A DNA stretch of 64,000 bases, taken from NCBI GenBank assembly GCA_014529385.2, contig CM043966.1:91122587-91186586 (forward strand). Direction: 5' to 3'. Shown one piece after another: positions 9,997 through 18,776 of the stretch (position 1 is the first letter of the stretch; each line of letters begins with the position of its first letter). Position numbers and translations under genes: made by a program. The stretch is from Adiantum capillus-veneris (taxonomy: Eukaryota > Streptophyta > Polypodiopsida > Polypodiales > Pteridaceae). The notes beneath the pieces are model-generated. The model did not search any database. It was not told the origin of the DNA and saw only the letters and a program-made list of their open reading frames with translations.

Positions 9997-11258
9997 CTTG
10001 AACTTCAACACAAGGGCCCAAATTAATTATAGGGAGCAGTCATTGCTTGCCCCTCTCTGCCACTCACAAGCCTCTCTATGGCTAAAGCTAGAAATCTGAC
10101 GTCGAGGCCACTGTGGCCATCGCCACGAGTGCCATGTCGATCTCCTCTGCCGAATCTTTATTACCATAATCTCTGACCAGCTTGCCTTTGTCCTTGTCTA
10201 TCTGTGAGTTCCTGCTTTTGCCTTTGGCTTCAAACTCTCGAGCCAAACAGAGCGTCGAATGACAATCATGAATGTGGTCATACCTCCCGGGTACCAAGGC
10301 AGCTAACTGAGTACTGGTATTGCCATCCTTGTCCAACTAACTTTTGCCTTTGTCCTCTAGCCAACTCCTCCATTTGCTTTTGACTTCACAAACTTGAGCC
10401 AAACAATTTGTCGGGTTCCTTGAGAACTGTGCCAATGCATAGGCCGCTAAATGGATGGTTGACGGTCTGTTATCCATAGCTTTTGGTTGTCTTTGGTCGA
10501 TGTCATTGGGCCTCGAGCAAGGGGAGGCCGTTTGAAGTTGCAAAAATTGGTAATCTGTTACCTTCTCGCACTCCAAAGGTTGGTTGCACAAACCAAGCCG
10601 CAAGATCCCCAAGCCATCAAGAACTCCAAGCTGATGCCGATCCACTTCTCTGCAATCCAATTTCCCGCCTCTTTGTTCTCCCAAGCCACACCAAGTGTCT
10701 CCTGTACACTCTGCTCACCAAGTGCCTCTCTTCCAACTATGCACCTTGAAAGTTTCCCTCCAAGCTCGAGGGTCGCTCTCTGGCTTAAGTACCTGCTCAA
10801 AAGCCTCCACCCGCCATAGTTGCTTCTTCTCTTCTCTATGCCCACAGCCCACAACGTTTTAAAACGTTGGGCTCATTGCTAAGAGAGGGAGTCTGTTGCA
10901 GTGCCTTTCAAAACGCAAAACACAAGGAGGGAGTTCGTTGACTGCCTAACAACATTTCAAAATGCAGGCGGGCAAGGGGCCGTCAATAGGCGTCTCAAAA
11001 CGCAGGTGCATTTTCCGTGCAGGCAGGAGCAGCAAGTAGCGTTTCAAAACGTTGCAGAGTGGGAGACAGTGTCGGATAAGAGGTGCGCTTTAAAAAGCTC
11101 GCAAGGAGAGGGGTCGGACGCCGTTGGACAGCAGCGTTTCGAAACGTTGGGAGTAGAGGAAGATAGGAAAGTTGCCGGTGACAAGGTTCTCCTCTCTGCT
11201 CAGAGTCGCTCCTCCATTGAGGGCTTCAAGCGACACGGAGCTCCACCAAGTCGCTCTG
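9997..11258 (-). other. Element B interior, right piece (leader side); no known domain
   Basis: On the minus strand this would follow B's primer-binding site. Open frames exist (for example 10,337-10,684 and 10,088-10,336 minus), but no retroelement domain is recognisable. Two divergent copies of one segment are visible (about 10,180-10,270 and 10,335-10,420, both with GCCTTTGTCCT...GAGCCAAACA), so the frames partly repeat each other. The right third carries the palindrome series listed separately. B probably relied on another element's proteins. Confidence 0.45.
10852..11150. repeat. Series of seven AAACG-centred palindromic motifs at about 48-bp spacing
   Basis: Cores lie near 10,860, 10,908, 10,958, 10,996, 11,045, 11,090 and 11,140. 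The first is a perfect 18-bp palindrome CAACGTTTTAAAACGTTG (10,852-10,869). Others are near-palindromes such as GCGTTTCAAAACGTTGC (11,039-11,055) and GCGTTTCGAAACGTTG (11,134-11,149). They sit in the leader of element B, 100-400 bases inside its primer site. I know no named motif for them. Confidence 0.55.
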
Positions 11259-11936
11259 TGTCACAAACTGTTGACGTGTCAAAGCCCTAAAGAATGGAGC
11301 CAACTTGCAGATCCCGCGGCCGAGGGGCCTAAACCCTAAGAAGAACAAGTACAAGAAGATGAAGTGCTATCAACCTATGGGGACCTTGTTTGATGGGGCC
11401 CTAGTGACATAAAGGAATTACAATAAAGCAAGACCCACACACACACACCAAGACTTGTGCAAATATTGATGACGTGGCAGTTGTACGGACACTCCGGAAT
11501 TCCCGCTGATTGATGACGTGGTAGACTGTACGGGTTTTTGCGTTTTGCGTTGACTGTTGACGTGGCAGTTGTATAGATTTCCGTGATTTACACTGGCAGC
11601 TTTTGGGCCTTGCCTTTGGACCAGATGCTTTTGAGTTTGAAGGCTTTTAATGTAAACTGCTTTTGGGGCCTAAGGCTTTTAAATATGAGGCCATGGGCTC
11701 ATTCTCGGGCATGCTTCTTGGAGAAGATGCAAAGTTTGGAGTACCGGCTTGTACTGTGTTGATGCAATAGAAAGAAATACCGAAAGGGGCACCAAGGTTT
11801 GGGGCCAATACTCTCTGGGGTGCAATTCCTCCACTGTGTCGTGTGTCGTCTCTCTCTCAATTAAGTTGTTATTGAAGTGCTAAAAGTCTGCTCAGTCTGC
11901 TCTTTTCTATTGGCACGTGGTGCCCGTCTTGTGACA
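11259..11936 (+). repeat. 5' LTR of element A
   Basis: It is 678 bp with perfect TGTCACAA/TTGTGACA ends. It has many substitutions against its 684-bp partner, so it is clearly older than Copia C. Three TGACGTG cores (11,469, 11,512 and 11,557) lie in the U3 portion. A CCGAAAGGGGCACC block near 11,780 is shared by every copy of this LTR family in the window. Confidence 0.85.
11466..11568 (+). promoter_or_regulatory. Three TGACGTG motifs in the LTR U3
   Basis: GATGACGTGGCAG, GATGACGTGGTAG and GTTGACGTGGCAG occur at about 45-bp spacing. TGACGTG is the core bound by plant bZIP factors of the TGA and ABF type (established knowledge). The inverted LTR at 18,777-19,440 also has three CCACGTCATC copies, so the arrangement is a conserved enhancer candidate. 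Confidence 0.5.
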
Positions 11937-11937
11937 G

Positions 11938-11949
11938 TGGTATCAAAGC
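11938..11949 (+). promoter_or_regulatory. Primer-binding site of element A
   Basis: TGGTATCAAAGC lies one base after the LTR end. It matches the initiator tRNA-Met type site with one change from TGGTATCAGAGC. Confidence 0.8.
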
Positions 11950-12166
11950 ATCAGGCACGTGCTTTTTTGAAAGCATACCGGTCCTACAAAAGAGTAGATA
12001 GAGCAAACCGGTGCTATCAAAAGTCTATTGGAATCGTATTTGGAGTAGCTTCGTGCTCCGACCCCGGACGTATTAGCCACTCGCACCCTTACTTCATCGC
12101 GCATGGAGTGCGCTCCCGTCTTCATCGCTCTGTCTTATAGGGCATAAGCCATAAAGAACCCAAGAC

Positions 12167-13106
12167 ATGGAATTCATGGAATATTTGCAGTTTCTGCTCA
12201 ATGAGCTTCACACCATTCGTTCGCGGCATCCTCAGCACAATCTTCCAATGCTGCAAAGTCTTCAACAATTTTTGAACTGCATGTTACCCCCTCTGATGCC
12301 CCAGGTGGTACCTCCTCCTTCGGTACCAAAAAGTACGAGAGCTTCCAACCGGCAACCTTCTTAGTCGTCTGTTCCGATCGGGGGAGTGTTCAGGAATATG
12401 GTGCAGCCATCGGACCCTGATCCAATTCAACTGCCTTTGCCACCGCTATTGCCCCCACCTCCACCACCACCACCGCCACCAGCTACAATGGTTAGAGTCC
12501 ATATGGATACCCTTATTATCCATACCTGGGATATGCACCTAACCAACCTAAAGATGTCAAAGATGGCGGCACGATAGTCAAATTTTTCACCTTTTTCGGT
12601 TGAAAGATTGCAAGAAAGCATTGCAGTTCCTACAGCAATTTGACAACATCTATGCTTTGGGGAACTATACAGAAGAATCTAAGATTTCTCGAGCAGCGGG
12701 ATTTCTTAAAGATAATGCTATGCAATGGTGGAGTTCAATCGCGACACAACTGCATGCTTCAAGGACTTTGCAAGCTTTCAAGATAGTTTTTGCACGTAGT
12801 TACGTGACTTTGATGTTTGAAGTCCGGATTTTGGCAGAGTGGGGCAACTTGAAAATGTTTGCTACCGAAACCATGGACGACTATAACCAAAGGTTTCTCG
12901 ACATGTACCTTACGGTGTCCACCTTTAAGTTCATTTCCTTGGAGGACCAGTGTGAGTGCTACACCATTGGACTACCATCACCATTACAGGAATATCGTCT
13001 CTCCAAGCAAGTCTCTACCATGCAAGAGCTTATGGACCATGCCGCGGTCGGCTACAAGCTCATGAAGGGAAAGTTAGTTTACCACAGAAGAACTTCCGGC
13101 CACTAA
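12167..13106 (+). pseudogene. gag of element A
   Basis: A first frame (12,167-12,364) begins MEFMEYLQFLLNELH and is followed by a proline-run segment. The main gag frame (12,600-13,106) has the retrotransposon-gag core: FLKDNAMQWWSSI, TLQAFKIVFARSY, DDYNQRFLDMY, CYTIGLPSPLQEY and VSTMQELMDHAAVGYKLMKG. The pieces lie in different frames, so the capsid protein is broken here. Host H carries the same gag in worse condition. Confidence 0.7.
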
Positions 13107-13197
13107 CCAAAACTCCTGGCAGCAACGAACAAATTCTCGGGAATCCCGTGAAAACCAGCCTCAATGGCCTCGTCTGACACATCGTCAACGAGACACC

Positions 13198-13494
13198 TTG
13201 TTACAAGAAGGCCGATGCTTCGAATGTTTCCGAACAGGGCATACGTTCAATACATGTCCTGAGCGAGCCTCGACGTCCTCAGTGCAACCTTGTGCTCCCA
13301 CATTAGACAGATCCTCGGGGCCACCTCAGGCCAAGAGGGCTAGACTTGCTATTGGACTAGTACCCGATTTTTATGGTATACACCTCGAGAGTTTTAATGA
13401 ATTATGCAGAGCTTATGAAAAAGTCAACGGCTTGAAAGCCCTTATTTTCTTTGACTCGGAGCTATGGAGAACTTCATCCATCCAGAATTCTTGA
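13198..13494 (+). pseudogene. Zinc-knuckle (nucleocapsid) segment of element A
   Basis: CFECFRTGHTFNTC at 13,216-13,257 is a CX2CX4HX4C zinc knuckle of the retroelement nucleocapsid type. It is one frame off from the preceding gag. The frame runs on to LIFFDS at the protease active site, where one base is missing relative to the next frame, so the protease is split from it. Confidence 0.7.
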
Positions 13495-13790
13495 AGCAGA
13501 TGCACTTTGACTATAATGCAGAGAGTGGAGAAATTGAAGCTGAGCTAGCCACGGGGCAAACTCAGAAAGTGGTACGGCTCATTGGTGCTCTTCCAGTGAC
13601 TGTACAAGATTATCATGGAAAAGCCGATTTCCACATTATGAAGTTGGGCAATTGCGACGTTCTCTTTGGCATGCCCTGGCACGACAGGAATGATGCAACT
13701 CTCCAGGTTCGGAACCAAACCATCACCGTGATGCAGAAGGGCAAGCCTGTTGTTCTCAAAGTTCGGTTGTCCGAACAAAGCCCTGAATGA
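13464..13790 (+). pseudogene. Aspartic-protease-like segment of element A (copy 1)
   Basis: ENFIHPEFLKQM followed by GALPVTVQDYHGKADFHIMK and DVLFGMPWHDRNDATL is the retroelement protease pattern seen in Ty3-type elements (flap region and GMPW motif). The active-site DS lies in the previous frame, separated by a one-base shift near 13,457. No reverse transcriptase follows the stop at 13,788-13,790. Confidence 0.65.
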
Positions 13791-13992
13791 CCTCTTTAGT
13801 TTTTTTCTAGTTAGATACTTTTGAACATTGTCTGAGAAAGTATTGTTTGAAATTTGTTTGAAATGGATGCTATTTGTTTGAAACCTGTCTTGGTGCTGAT
13901 TTGAATTATTTGACTCTGGTTTTAAATACTGGTTTCAATGATTGGTGATTTTACTCCCGGTGGAAAAGTGAGAAATACTATTTTGGTATTGT

Positions 13993-14235
13993 TTGAACCT
14001 TGGAACAACGCAGATTGATGCTTGGGGAGCGTTCTGTTGTATGATAGAAAACCTCCAAACGACGCAGGCCGATGTCTGGGGAGCGTTCCGTTGTATGCTA
14101 GAAAACCTCCGAACGATGCAGGCTGATGCCTGGGGAACGTTTGGTTGTATGCTTGAACCTCCAAGCGATGTAGACTGTGGTCTCGGGAGCGTGTTGTTGT
14201 ATGGTCCTTTGAGCTCATGGCCCGAATCTTTTTAG
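13993..14235 (+). repeat. 54-bp (18-codon) tandem repeats, copy 1
   Basis: Four units of about 54 bp run from about 14,000 to 14,200. Each has the GCxTGGGGAGCGTTxxGTTGT core and ends GAAAACCTCC. Because 54 is a multiple of 3, the plus frame is an 18-residue repeat (QADVWGAFRCMLENL pattern) and the minus frame is open too. The same block recurs at 15,106-15,310 and 16,765-16,920. No function is known to me. Confidence 0.65.
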
Positions 14236-14522
14236 GTTATTTGCGGGGGGAGTGACGAGGTAGTCGTTGAGTAGCTTCATACCGTAGACCGTTTGTCTCG
14301 AGCGGCGTTGTTTGTTGTGTCTGTAACATGCATATGTGAGCATTTGTGTTGCATTGTGATGTGCCAGCCACTGAATATTCCTAATTGGATGAGATTGCCT
14401 AGGTATGTAATTTTAGTGCATCAAGACACCCGTGGAAGATCAGTGCGGTCTGGGTGTGATGGCTAATTTTACTACGCTGGAATATCAAGAGTTCCGATCT
14501 GGACGAAAGGAGAAGCACTTTA
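14236..14522 (+). other. Element A 3' region, first copy; no gene
   Basis: This AT-balanced segment follows the 54-bp repeats and recurs at about 15,340-15,620 and 16,935-17,230. It includes TTTATGCGGGG-like and CATCAAGACACCCGTGGAAG blocks. It is conserved between A and H, so it is part of the family's 3' internal region rather than coding sequence. Confidence 0.5.
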
Positions 14523-14910
14523 ATGCAGAGCTTATGAAAAAGTCAACGGCTTGAAAGCCCTTATTTTCTTTGACTCGGAGCTATGGAGAACTTCATCCAT
14601 CCAGAATTCTTGAAGCAGATGCACTTTGACTATAATGCAGAGGATGGAGAACTTGAAGCTGAGCTAGCCACGGGGCAAACTCAGAAAGTGGTACCACTCA
14701 TTGGTACTCTTCCAGTGACTATACAAGATTTTCATGGAAAAGCCGATTTCCACATTATGAAGTTTGGCAATTGCGACGTTCTCTTAGGCATGCCCTGGCA
14801 CGACAGGAATGATGCAACTCTCTAGGTTCGGAACCAAACCATCACCGTGATGTAGAAGGGCACGCCAGTTGTTCTCAAAGTTCGGTTGTCCGAACAAAGC
14901 CCTGAATGAC
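14523..14910 (+). pseudogene. Duplicated protease segment of element A (copy 2)
   Basis: This repeats 13,402-13,790 with scattered changes. A stop at 14,823-14,825 (TAG where copy 1 has CAG) truncates it. The active-site frame break is the same as in copy 1 (GACTCGGAGCTATGG). The break therefore preceded the duplication. Confidence 0.7.
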
Positions 14911-15105
14911 CTCTGTAGTTGTTTTCTAGTTAGATACTTTTGAACATTGTTTGAGAAAGTATTGTTTGAAATGGATGCTATCTGTTTGAAACCTGTCTTG
15001 GTGTTGATTTGAATTATTTGACTTTGGTTTTAAATACTGGTTTGAATGATTGGTGATTTTACTCCCGGGTGGAGAAGTGAGAAATACTGTTTTGGTATTT
15101 TTTGA

Positions 15106-15310
15106 ACCTCGGAACGACTCAGATCGATGCGTGGGGAGCGTTCTGTTGTATGCTAGAAAACCTCCAAACGACGCAGGCCGATGTCTAGGGAGCGTTCCGT
15201 TGTATGCTAGAAAACCTCCGAACGATGCAGGCTGATGCCTGGGGAACGTTTGGTTGTATGCTTGAACCTCCAAGCGATGTAGACTGTGGTCTCGGGAGCG
15301 TGTTGTTGTA
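15106..15310 (+). repeat. 54-bp tandem repeats, copy 2
   Basis: Four units match the block at 14,000-14,200. The plus frame now has a TAG in unit 2, while the opposite strand stays open from 15,327 to 14,926. Confidence 0.65.
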
Positions 15311-15748
15311 TGGTCCTTTGAGCTCATGGCCCGAATCTTTTTAGGTTATTTGCGGGGGGAGTGACGAGGTAGTCGTTGAGTAGCTTCATATCGCAGACCG
15401 TTTGTCTCGAGCGGCGCTGTTTGTTGTGTCTGTAACATGCATATGTGAGCATTTGTGTTGCATTGTGATGTGCCAGCCACTGAATATTCCTAATTGGATG
15501 AGATTGCCTTGGTATGTAATTTTAGTGCATCAAGACACCCGTGGAAGATCAATGCGGTCTGGGTGTGATGGCTAATTTTACTACGCCGGAATATCAAGAG
15601 TTCTGATCTAGACGAAACGAGAAGCCAACTCCTTAACAAAAAAAAGAGAAAACTGATTGTCTCTCCTCAGAAAACTTTTGAGCTAACTTGAGTTGTTTTG
15701 CAGATATGCTGTAATCGCGGAAAATTACTTTCTTTCATCAAGGAGGGA

Positions 15749-16432
15749 TGTCACAAACTGTTGACGTGTCAAAGCCCTGAAGAATGGAGTCAACTTGCAG
15801 ATCCCGGTCGAGAGGCCTAAACCCTAAGAAGAACAAGTACTAGAAGATGAAGTCCTACCAACATATGGGGACCCCGTCCGATGGGGCCTCAGTGACATAA
15901 AGGAATTAAAATAAAGCAGGACCCACATACACACATACACACCAAGACTTGCGCAAAAATTGATGATGTGGTAGTTGTACGGGCGCTTCGGATTTTTCGT
16001 TGACTGATGACGTGGTAGATTGTACGGGTTTCTGCGTTTTGCACTGACTGTTGATGTGGCAGTTGTACGGATTTCCGTGATTTATGTTGGTAGTTTTTGG
16101 GCCTTGCTTTTGGACCAGATGCTTTTGAGTTTGAAGGCTTTTCATGTAAACTGCTTTCGGGGCCTAGGGTCTTAAAATATGAGGCCATGGGCTCATTCTC
16201 GGGCATGCTTCCTGGAGAAGGTGCAGAGTTTGGAGTACCGTCTTGTACTATGTTGATGCAATATAAAGAAATACCGAAAGGGGCGCCAAGATTTGGGGCC
16301 AATACTCTCTGGGGTGGAATTGTGCCACTGTGCCGTGTGTCGTCTTTCTCTCTCAGTTCAGGTGTTATTGAAGTGCTAAAAGTCTGTTTAGTCTGTTCTT
16401 TTCTATTGGCACGTGGTGCCCGTCTTGTGACA
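15749..16432 (+). repeat. 3' LTR of element A
   Basis: It is 684 bp, TGTCACAA...TTGTGACA, and is preceded by the purine tract AAGGAGGGA (15,740-15,748). It is followed by CTGTG, the altered copy of the target duplication CTCTG. Confidence 0.85.
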
Positions 16433-16443
16433 CTGTGATACCA
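16433..16443 (-). promoter_or_regulatory. Split primer-binding site of element B
   Basis: CTGTGATACCA abuts the B LTR. Read on the minus strand it is TGGTATCACAG. Its first five bases on the plus strand are the target duplication made by element A. The original GCTCTG is at 11,253-11,258, so A landed inside this site. Confidence 0.7.
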
Positions 16444-16488
16444 TGTTAAAGTCGACGATGCGGAAGCGTAGAGACCAAGGGGAGTGAG

Positions 16489-16572
<84 letters not shown>

Positions 16573-16764
16573 TCCTGAACCAATCAACCTTGGCAATGAA
16601 TAACTGAGTGTGTATACAATGGAGGCAAGGGGTTGCTTATATAGCAATCCCAGTAAATTGCCCTACCCAAGACTTTGACAAATAAGTAAAAATAAATACC
16701 TAAAAGCCAAACTAAGTAATGGGATCACATTGGACAGTTCACTTGAGATGCGTAAACTTTAATA
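16444..16764 (-). repeat. 5' LTR of Copia-like element B
   Basis: It is about 321 bp, starts TGTTAAAG and ends CTTTAATA, and is the partner of 4,002-4,298. It contains a (GA)n run of about 77 bp (16,494-16,570). GGAAC follows, matching GGAAT before the left LTR. Confidence 0.7.
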
Positions 16765-17444
16765 GGAACGACGCAGATGGGATGTCTTGGGAGCGTTTGG
16801 TTGTATGCTAGAAAACCTCCGAATGACACAAACGGGATGTCTGGGGAGCATTGGTTGTATGCTTGAACCTCCAAGCGACGTAGACTGTGGTCTTGGGAGC
16901 GTTTGGTTGTACAGTCCTCTTAGCTCATGGCCCGGACCTTTTTAGGTTATTTGCGGGGGGAGTGACGAGCTAGTGGTTGAGTAGCTTCATACCGCAGACC
17001 GTTTGTCTCGGGGGAGTGCTCAGCGGGGCTGTTTGTTGTGTCCTATAACATGCATATGTGAGCATTTGTGTTGCATTGTGATGTGCCAACCACTTAATAT
17101 TCCTATTGGATGAAATTGCTTGGGTATGTAATTTTAGTGCATCAAGACACCCGTGGAAGATCAATGCGGTTTGGGTGTGATGGCTAATTTTACTACGCCG
17201 GAATATCAAGAGTTCCGATTTAGAAAAAAGGAGAAGCCAACTAGAAGCCAACTCCTTCATCAAAAGAGCCGAAAGGAGAAGCCAACTCCTTGATCAAAAG
17301 AGCCGAAAGGAGAAGTCAACTCCTTAACAAAAAGAGCAAATTGATTGTCCCTCTGAATGACCCTCGAAAATTTTTGAGCTAACTTGAGTTGTTTTGCAGA
17401 TATGCTGTAATCGCAGACGATTACTTTCTTTCAAGAAGGGGGGA
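16765..17444 (+). mobile_element. Host element H, 3' internal region (right piece)
   Basis: It resumes the H sequence exactly where it was cut at 4,001. It contains about three units of the 54-bp repeat (16,765-16,920), the family 3' internal region and a short local triplication of GAGAAGCCAACTCCTT (17,230-17,330). It ends in the purine tract AGAAGGGGGGA before the LTR. Confidence 0.75.
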
Positions 17445-18000
17445 TGTCACAAACTGCTGACGTGTCAAGTCACTGAAGAACAGAGGCACCCTTTAGATCA
17501 CGGCCGAGGGTCCTAAACCCTAAGAAGAACAAGCAGCAACAGCAACAGAAGAAGAAGAAGTTTTATAGACTTATAGTCTTGATGAGTGGCCTATTTTTAA
17601 AGAAGAGTTCCCACCAACTTACGGGACCTCGTCCGATGGGGGCCAAGGCATTAAAAATAAAGCAAAACACACTCAGAAGACTTTGCACAACAAAATATGA
17701 TGATGTGGCGTTTCTATGGACACCCCGCAATTCGCGGCGGATTTTTACGAAAATCCCAAAATTTTAGGAAAGTGTTTTTTTGGGATCAACTTTTCATATT
17801 TGATGCTTTTAGGCTTTGGGCCTTTAAATATGAGCCTTGGGGGCCCTCTCTAGCACTCTTCAGTGGGCAGATTGCAAAGGAGGTGCTCCCTAATTGTTGT
17901 ACTTTGCGAATCAATAATAAAGAAATACCTTAAGGGGCGCCAGCGTTTGGGGCCAATGCTCTCTTGGGGTGGAAATTCGCCACTCCCCGTTTCTCGTCGT

Positions 18001-18058
<58 letters not shown>

Positions 18059-18136
18059 AGTTCGGTTGTTATTGAAGTGCTAAAAGTTTGTTTAGCATGT
18101 TCTTTTCTATTGGCACGTGGGGGCCGTCTTGTGACA
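17445..18136 (+). repeat. 3' LTR of host element H
   Basis: TGTCACAA...TTGTGACA, 692 bp, and clearly diverged from the A LTRs. It contains a (CT)n tract (18,002-18,056) just after the conserved GGGGTGGAAATTCGCC block, near where transcription might start. Confidence 0.75.
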
Positions 18137-18762
18137 AAAATGATATATGGAAATATTATATGAGGGTGCCTGGACAAAGTGGACGGCCGAGCAACTGGTC
18201 CAAACGTTGCAAGCACAAAAGCAAGAAATCTGTACAGTTGCCATGTCATTATCTGCTACCACGTATTTCGTGAATCCGTACAACCTGCCTTGTCATCGAC
18301 GTAAAATGCGGACGTCCTTACTGCTTGCCACGTCATCAGTCTTTATGCTATTTTTTGTGTGTGAGGGTCTAGCCTTATTTTAATGTCTTTATGTCACTTG
18401 GGCCCCATCGGACGGGGTCCCATAAGTTGGTGGGAACTCTTCTTTAAAAATAGGCCACTCGATAAGACTTTGGCTTTCATGTTTGATTTAGTTCTAAGGC
18501 TCTAGACCAAAGAGTGTTGGACGTTTCGGCGGAAGGGCAGTCAATTTTTGGACCTCTACCCTTCCGCCTACTAAGTACATTTGACCGATTGGCTACAATG
18601 CTCACTCGTTCTGTGATCAGCTCGCTTCGAACCCACGACTTTGTAAGTTGGTAAAACTTCTTTTGTTGCTTTAGCTTCTTCACTTAGGGTTTAGGCCTTT
18701 GAGCCGAGATTTGCAGGTTGGCTCCGTTCTTCAGTGGCTTGACACATTAGCAATTTGTGACA
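18137..18762 (-). repeat. Truncated inverted LTR (second of a pair)
   Basis: From 18,762 leftward it reads TGTCACAAATTGC and follows the TGTCACAA-family LTR on the minus strand to about 18,187, where similarity stops. It contains a 164-bp insertion (18,473-18,636). Its outer end was lost at the junction with the H LTR. Confidence 0.65.
18473..18636. mobile_element. 164-bp insertion, possible SINE
   Basis: GACTTTG flanks the insert (18,466-18,472 and 18,637-18,643) and occurs once in the sister LTR (near 19,314), so this is a real insertion with a 7-bp duplication. GCTTCGAACCC at 18,624-18,634 resembles a pol III B box, but it lies at the end of the insert and no convincing A box precedes it in the right orientation. 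Confidence 0.4.
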
Positions 18763-18763
18763 T

Positions 18764-18775
18764 GCTCTGATACCA
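18764..18775 (-). promoter_or_regulatory. Primer-binding site between two inverted LTRs
   Basis: TGGTATCAGAGC on the minus strand, directly after LTR 18,777-19,440 and directly before the start of the next LTR at 18,762. All internal sequence is missing. Confidence 0.8.
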
Positions 18776-18776
18776 T

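Larger units (their letters stand above)
11259..16432 (+). mobile_element. Gag-only LTR element A (TGTCACAA family)
   Basis: The LTRs at 11,259-11,936 and 15,749-16,432 both start TGTCACAA and end TTGTGACA. CTCTG precedes the left LTR and CTGTG follows the right one, a 5-bp target duplication with one change. The interior encodes gag, a zinc knuckle and an aspartic-protease-like segment, but no RT, RNase H or integrase. A tandem duplication of about 1.12 kb (13,402-14,522 repeated from 14,523) doubles the protease and the following 54-bp repeats. It is a non-autonomous element of the gag-retaining kind. It inserted inside the primer-binding site of element B. Confidence 0.85.
4002..16764 (-). 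mobile_element. Copia-like non-autonomous element B, split by nested C and A
   Basis: It is bounded by two LTRs in the same orientation (4,002-4,298 and 16,444-16,764) and flanked by GGAAT/GGAAC. Removing nested elements C (4,695-9,991) and A (11,259-16,432) leaves about 1.65 kb of B interior (4,299-4,694 and 9,997-11,258). That is too short for gag-pol, and I recognise no protein domain in it. The primer-binding site is seen once A is removed: GCTCTG at 11,253-11,258 joins ATACCA at 16,438-16,443, the complement of the initiator tRNA-Met type site. B lies inside element H. Naming it Copia-like rests on orientation and primer site only. Confidence 0.65.

Noticed and set aside
10901-11290. 129-codon plus-strand ORF
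   Set aside because: It lies across the palindrome series of element B and runs into the LTR of element A, so it crosses an insertion junction and cannot be one ancestral gene.
18600-18640. tRNA gene
   Set aside because: Only a B-box-like TTCGAACCC is present; no cloverleaf can be formed.
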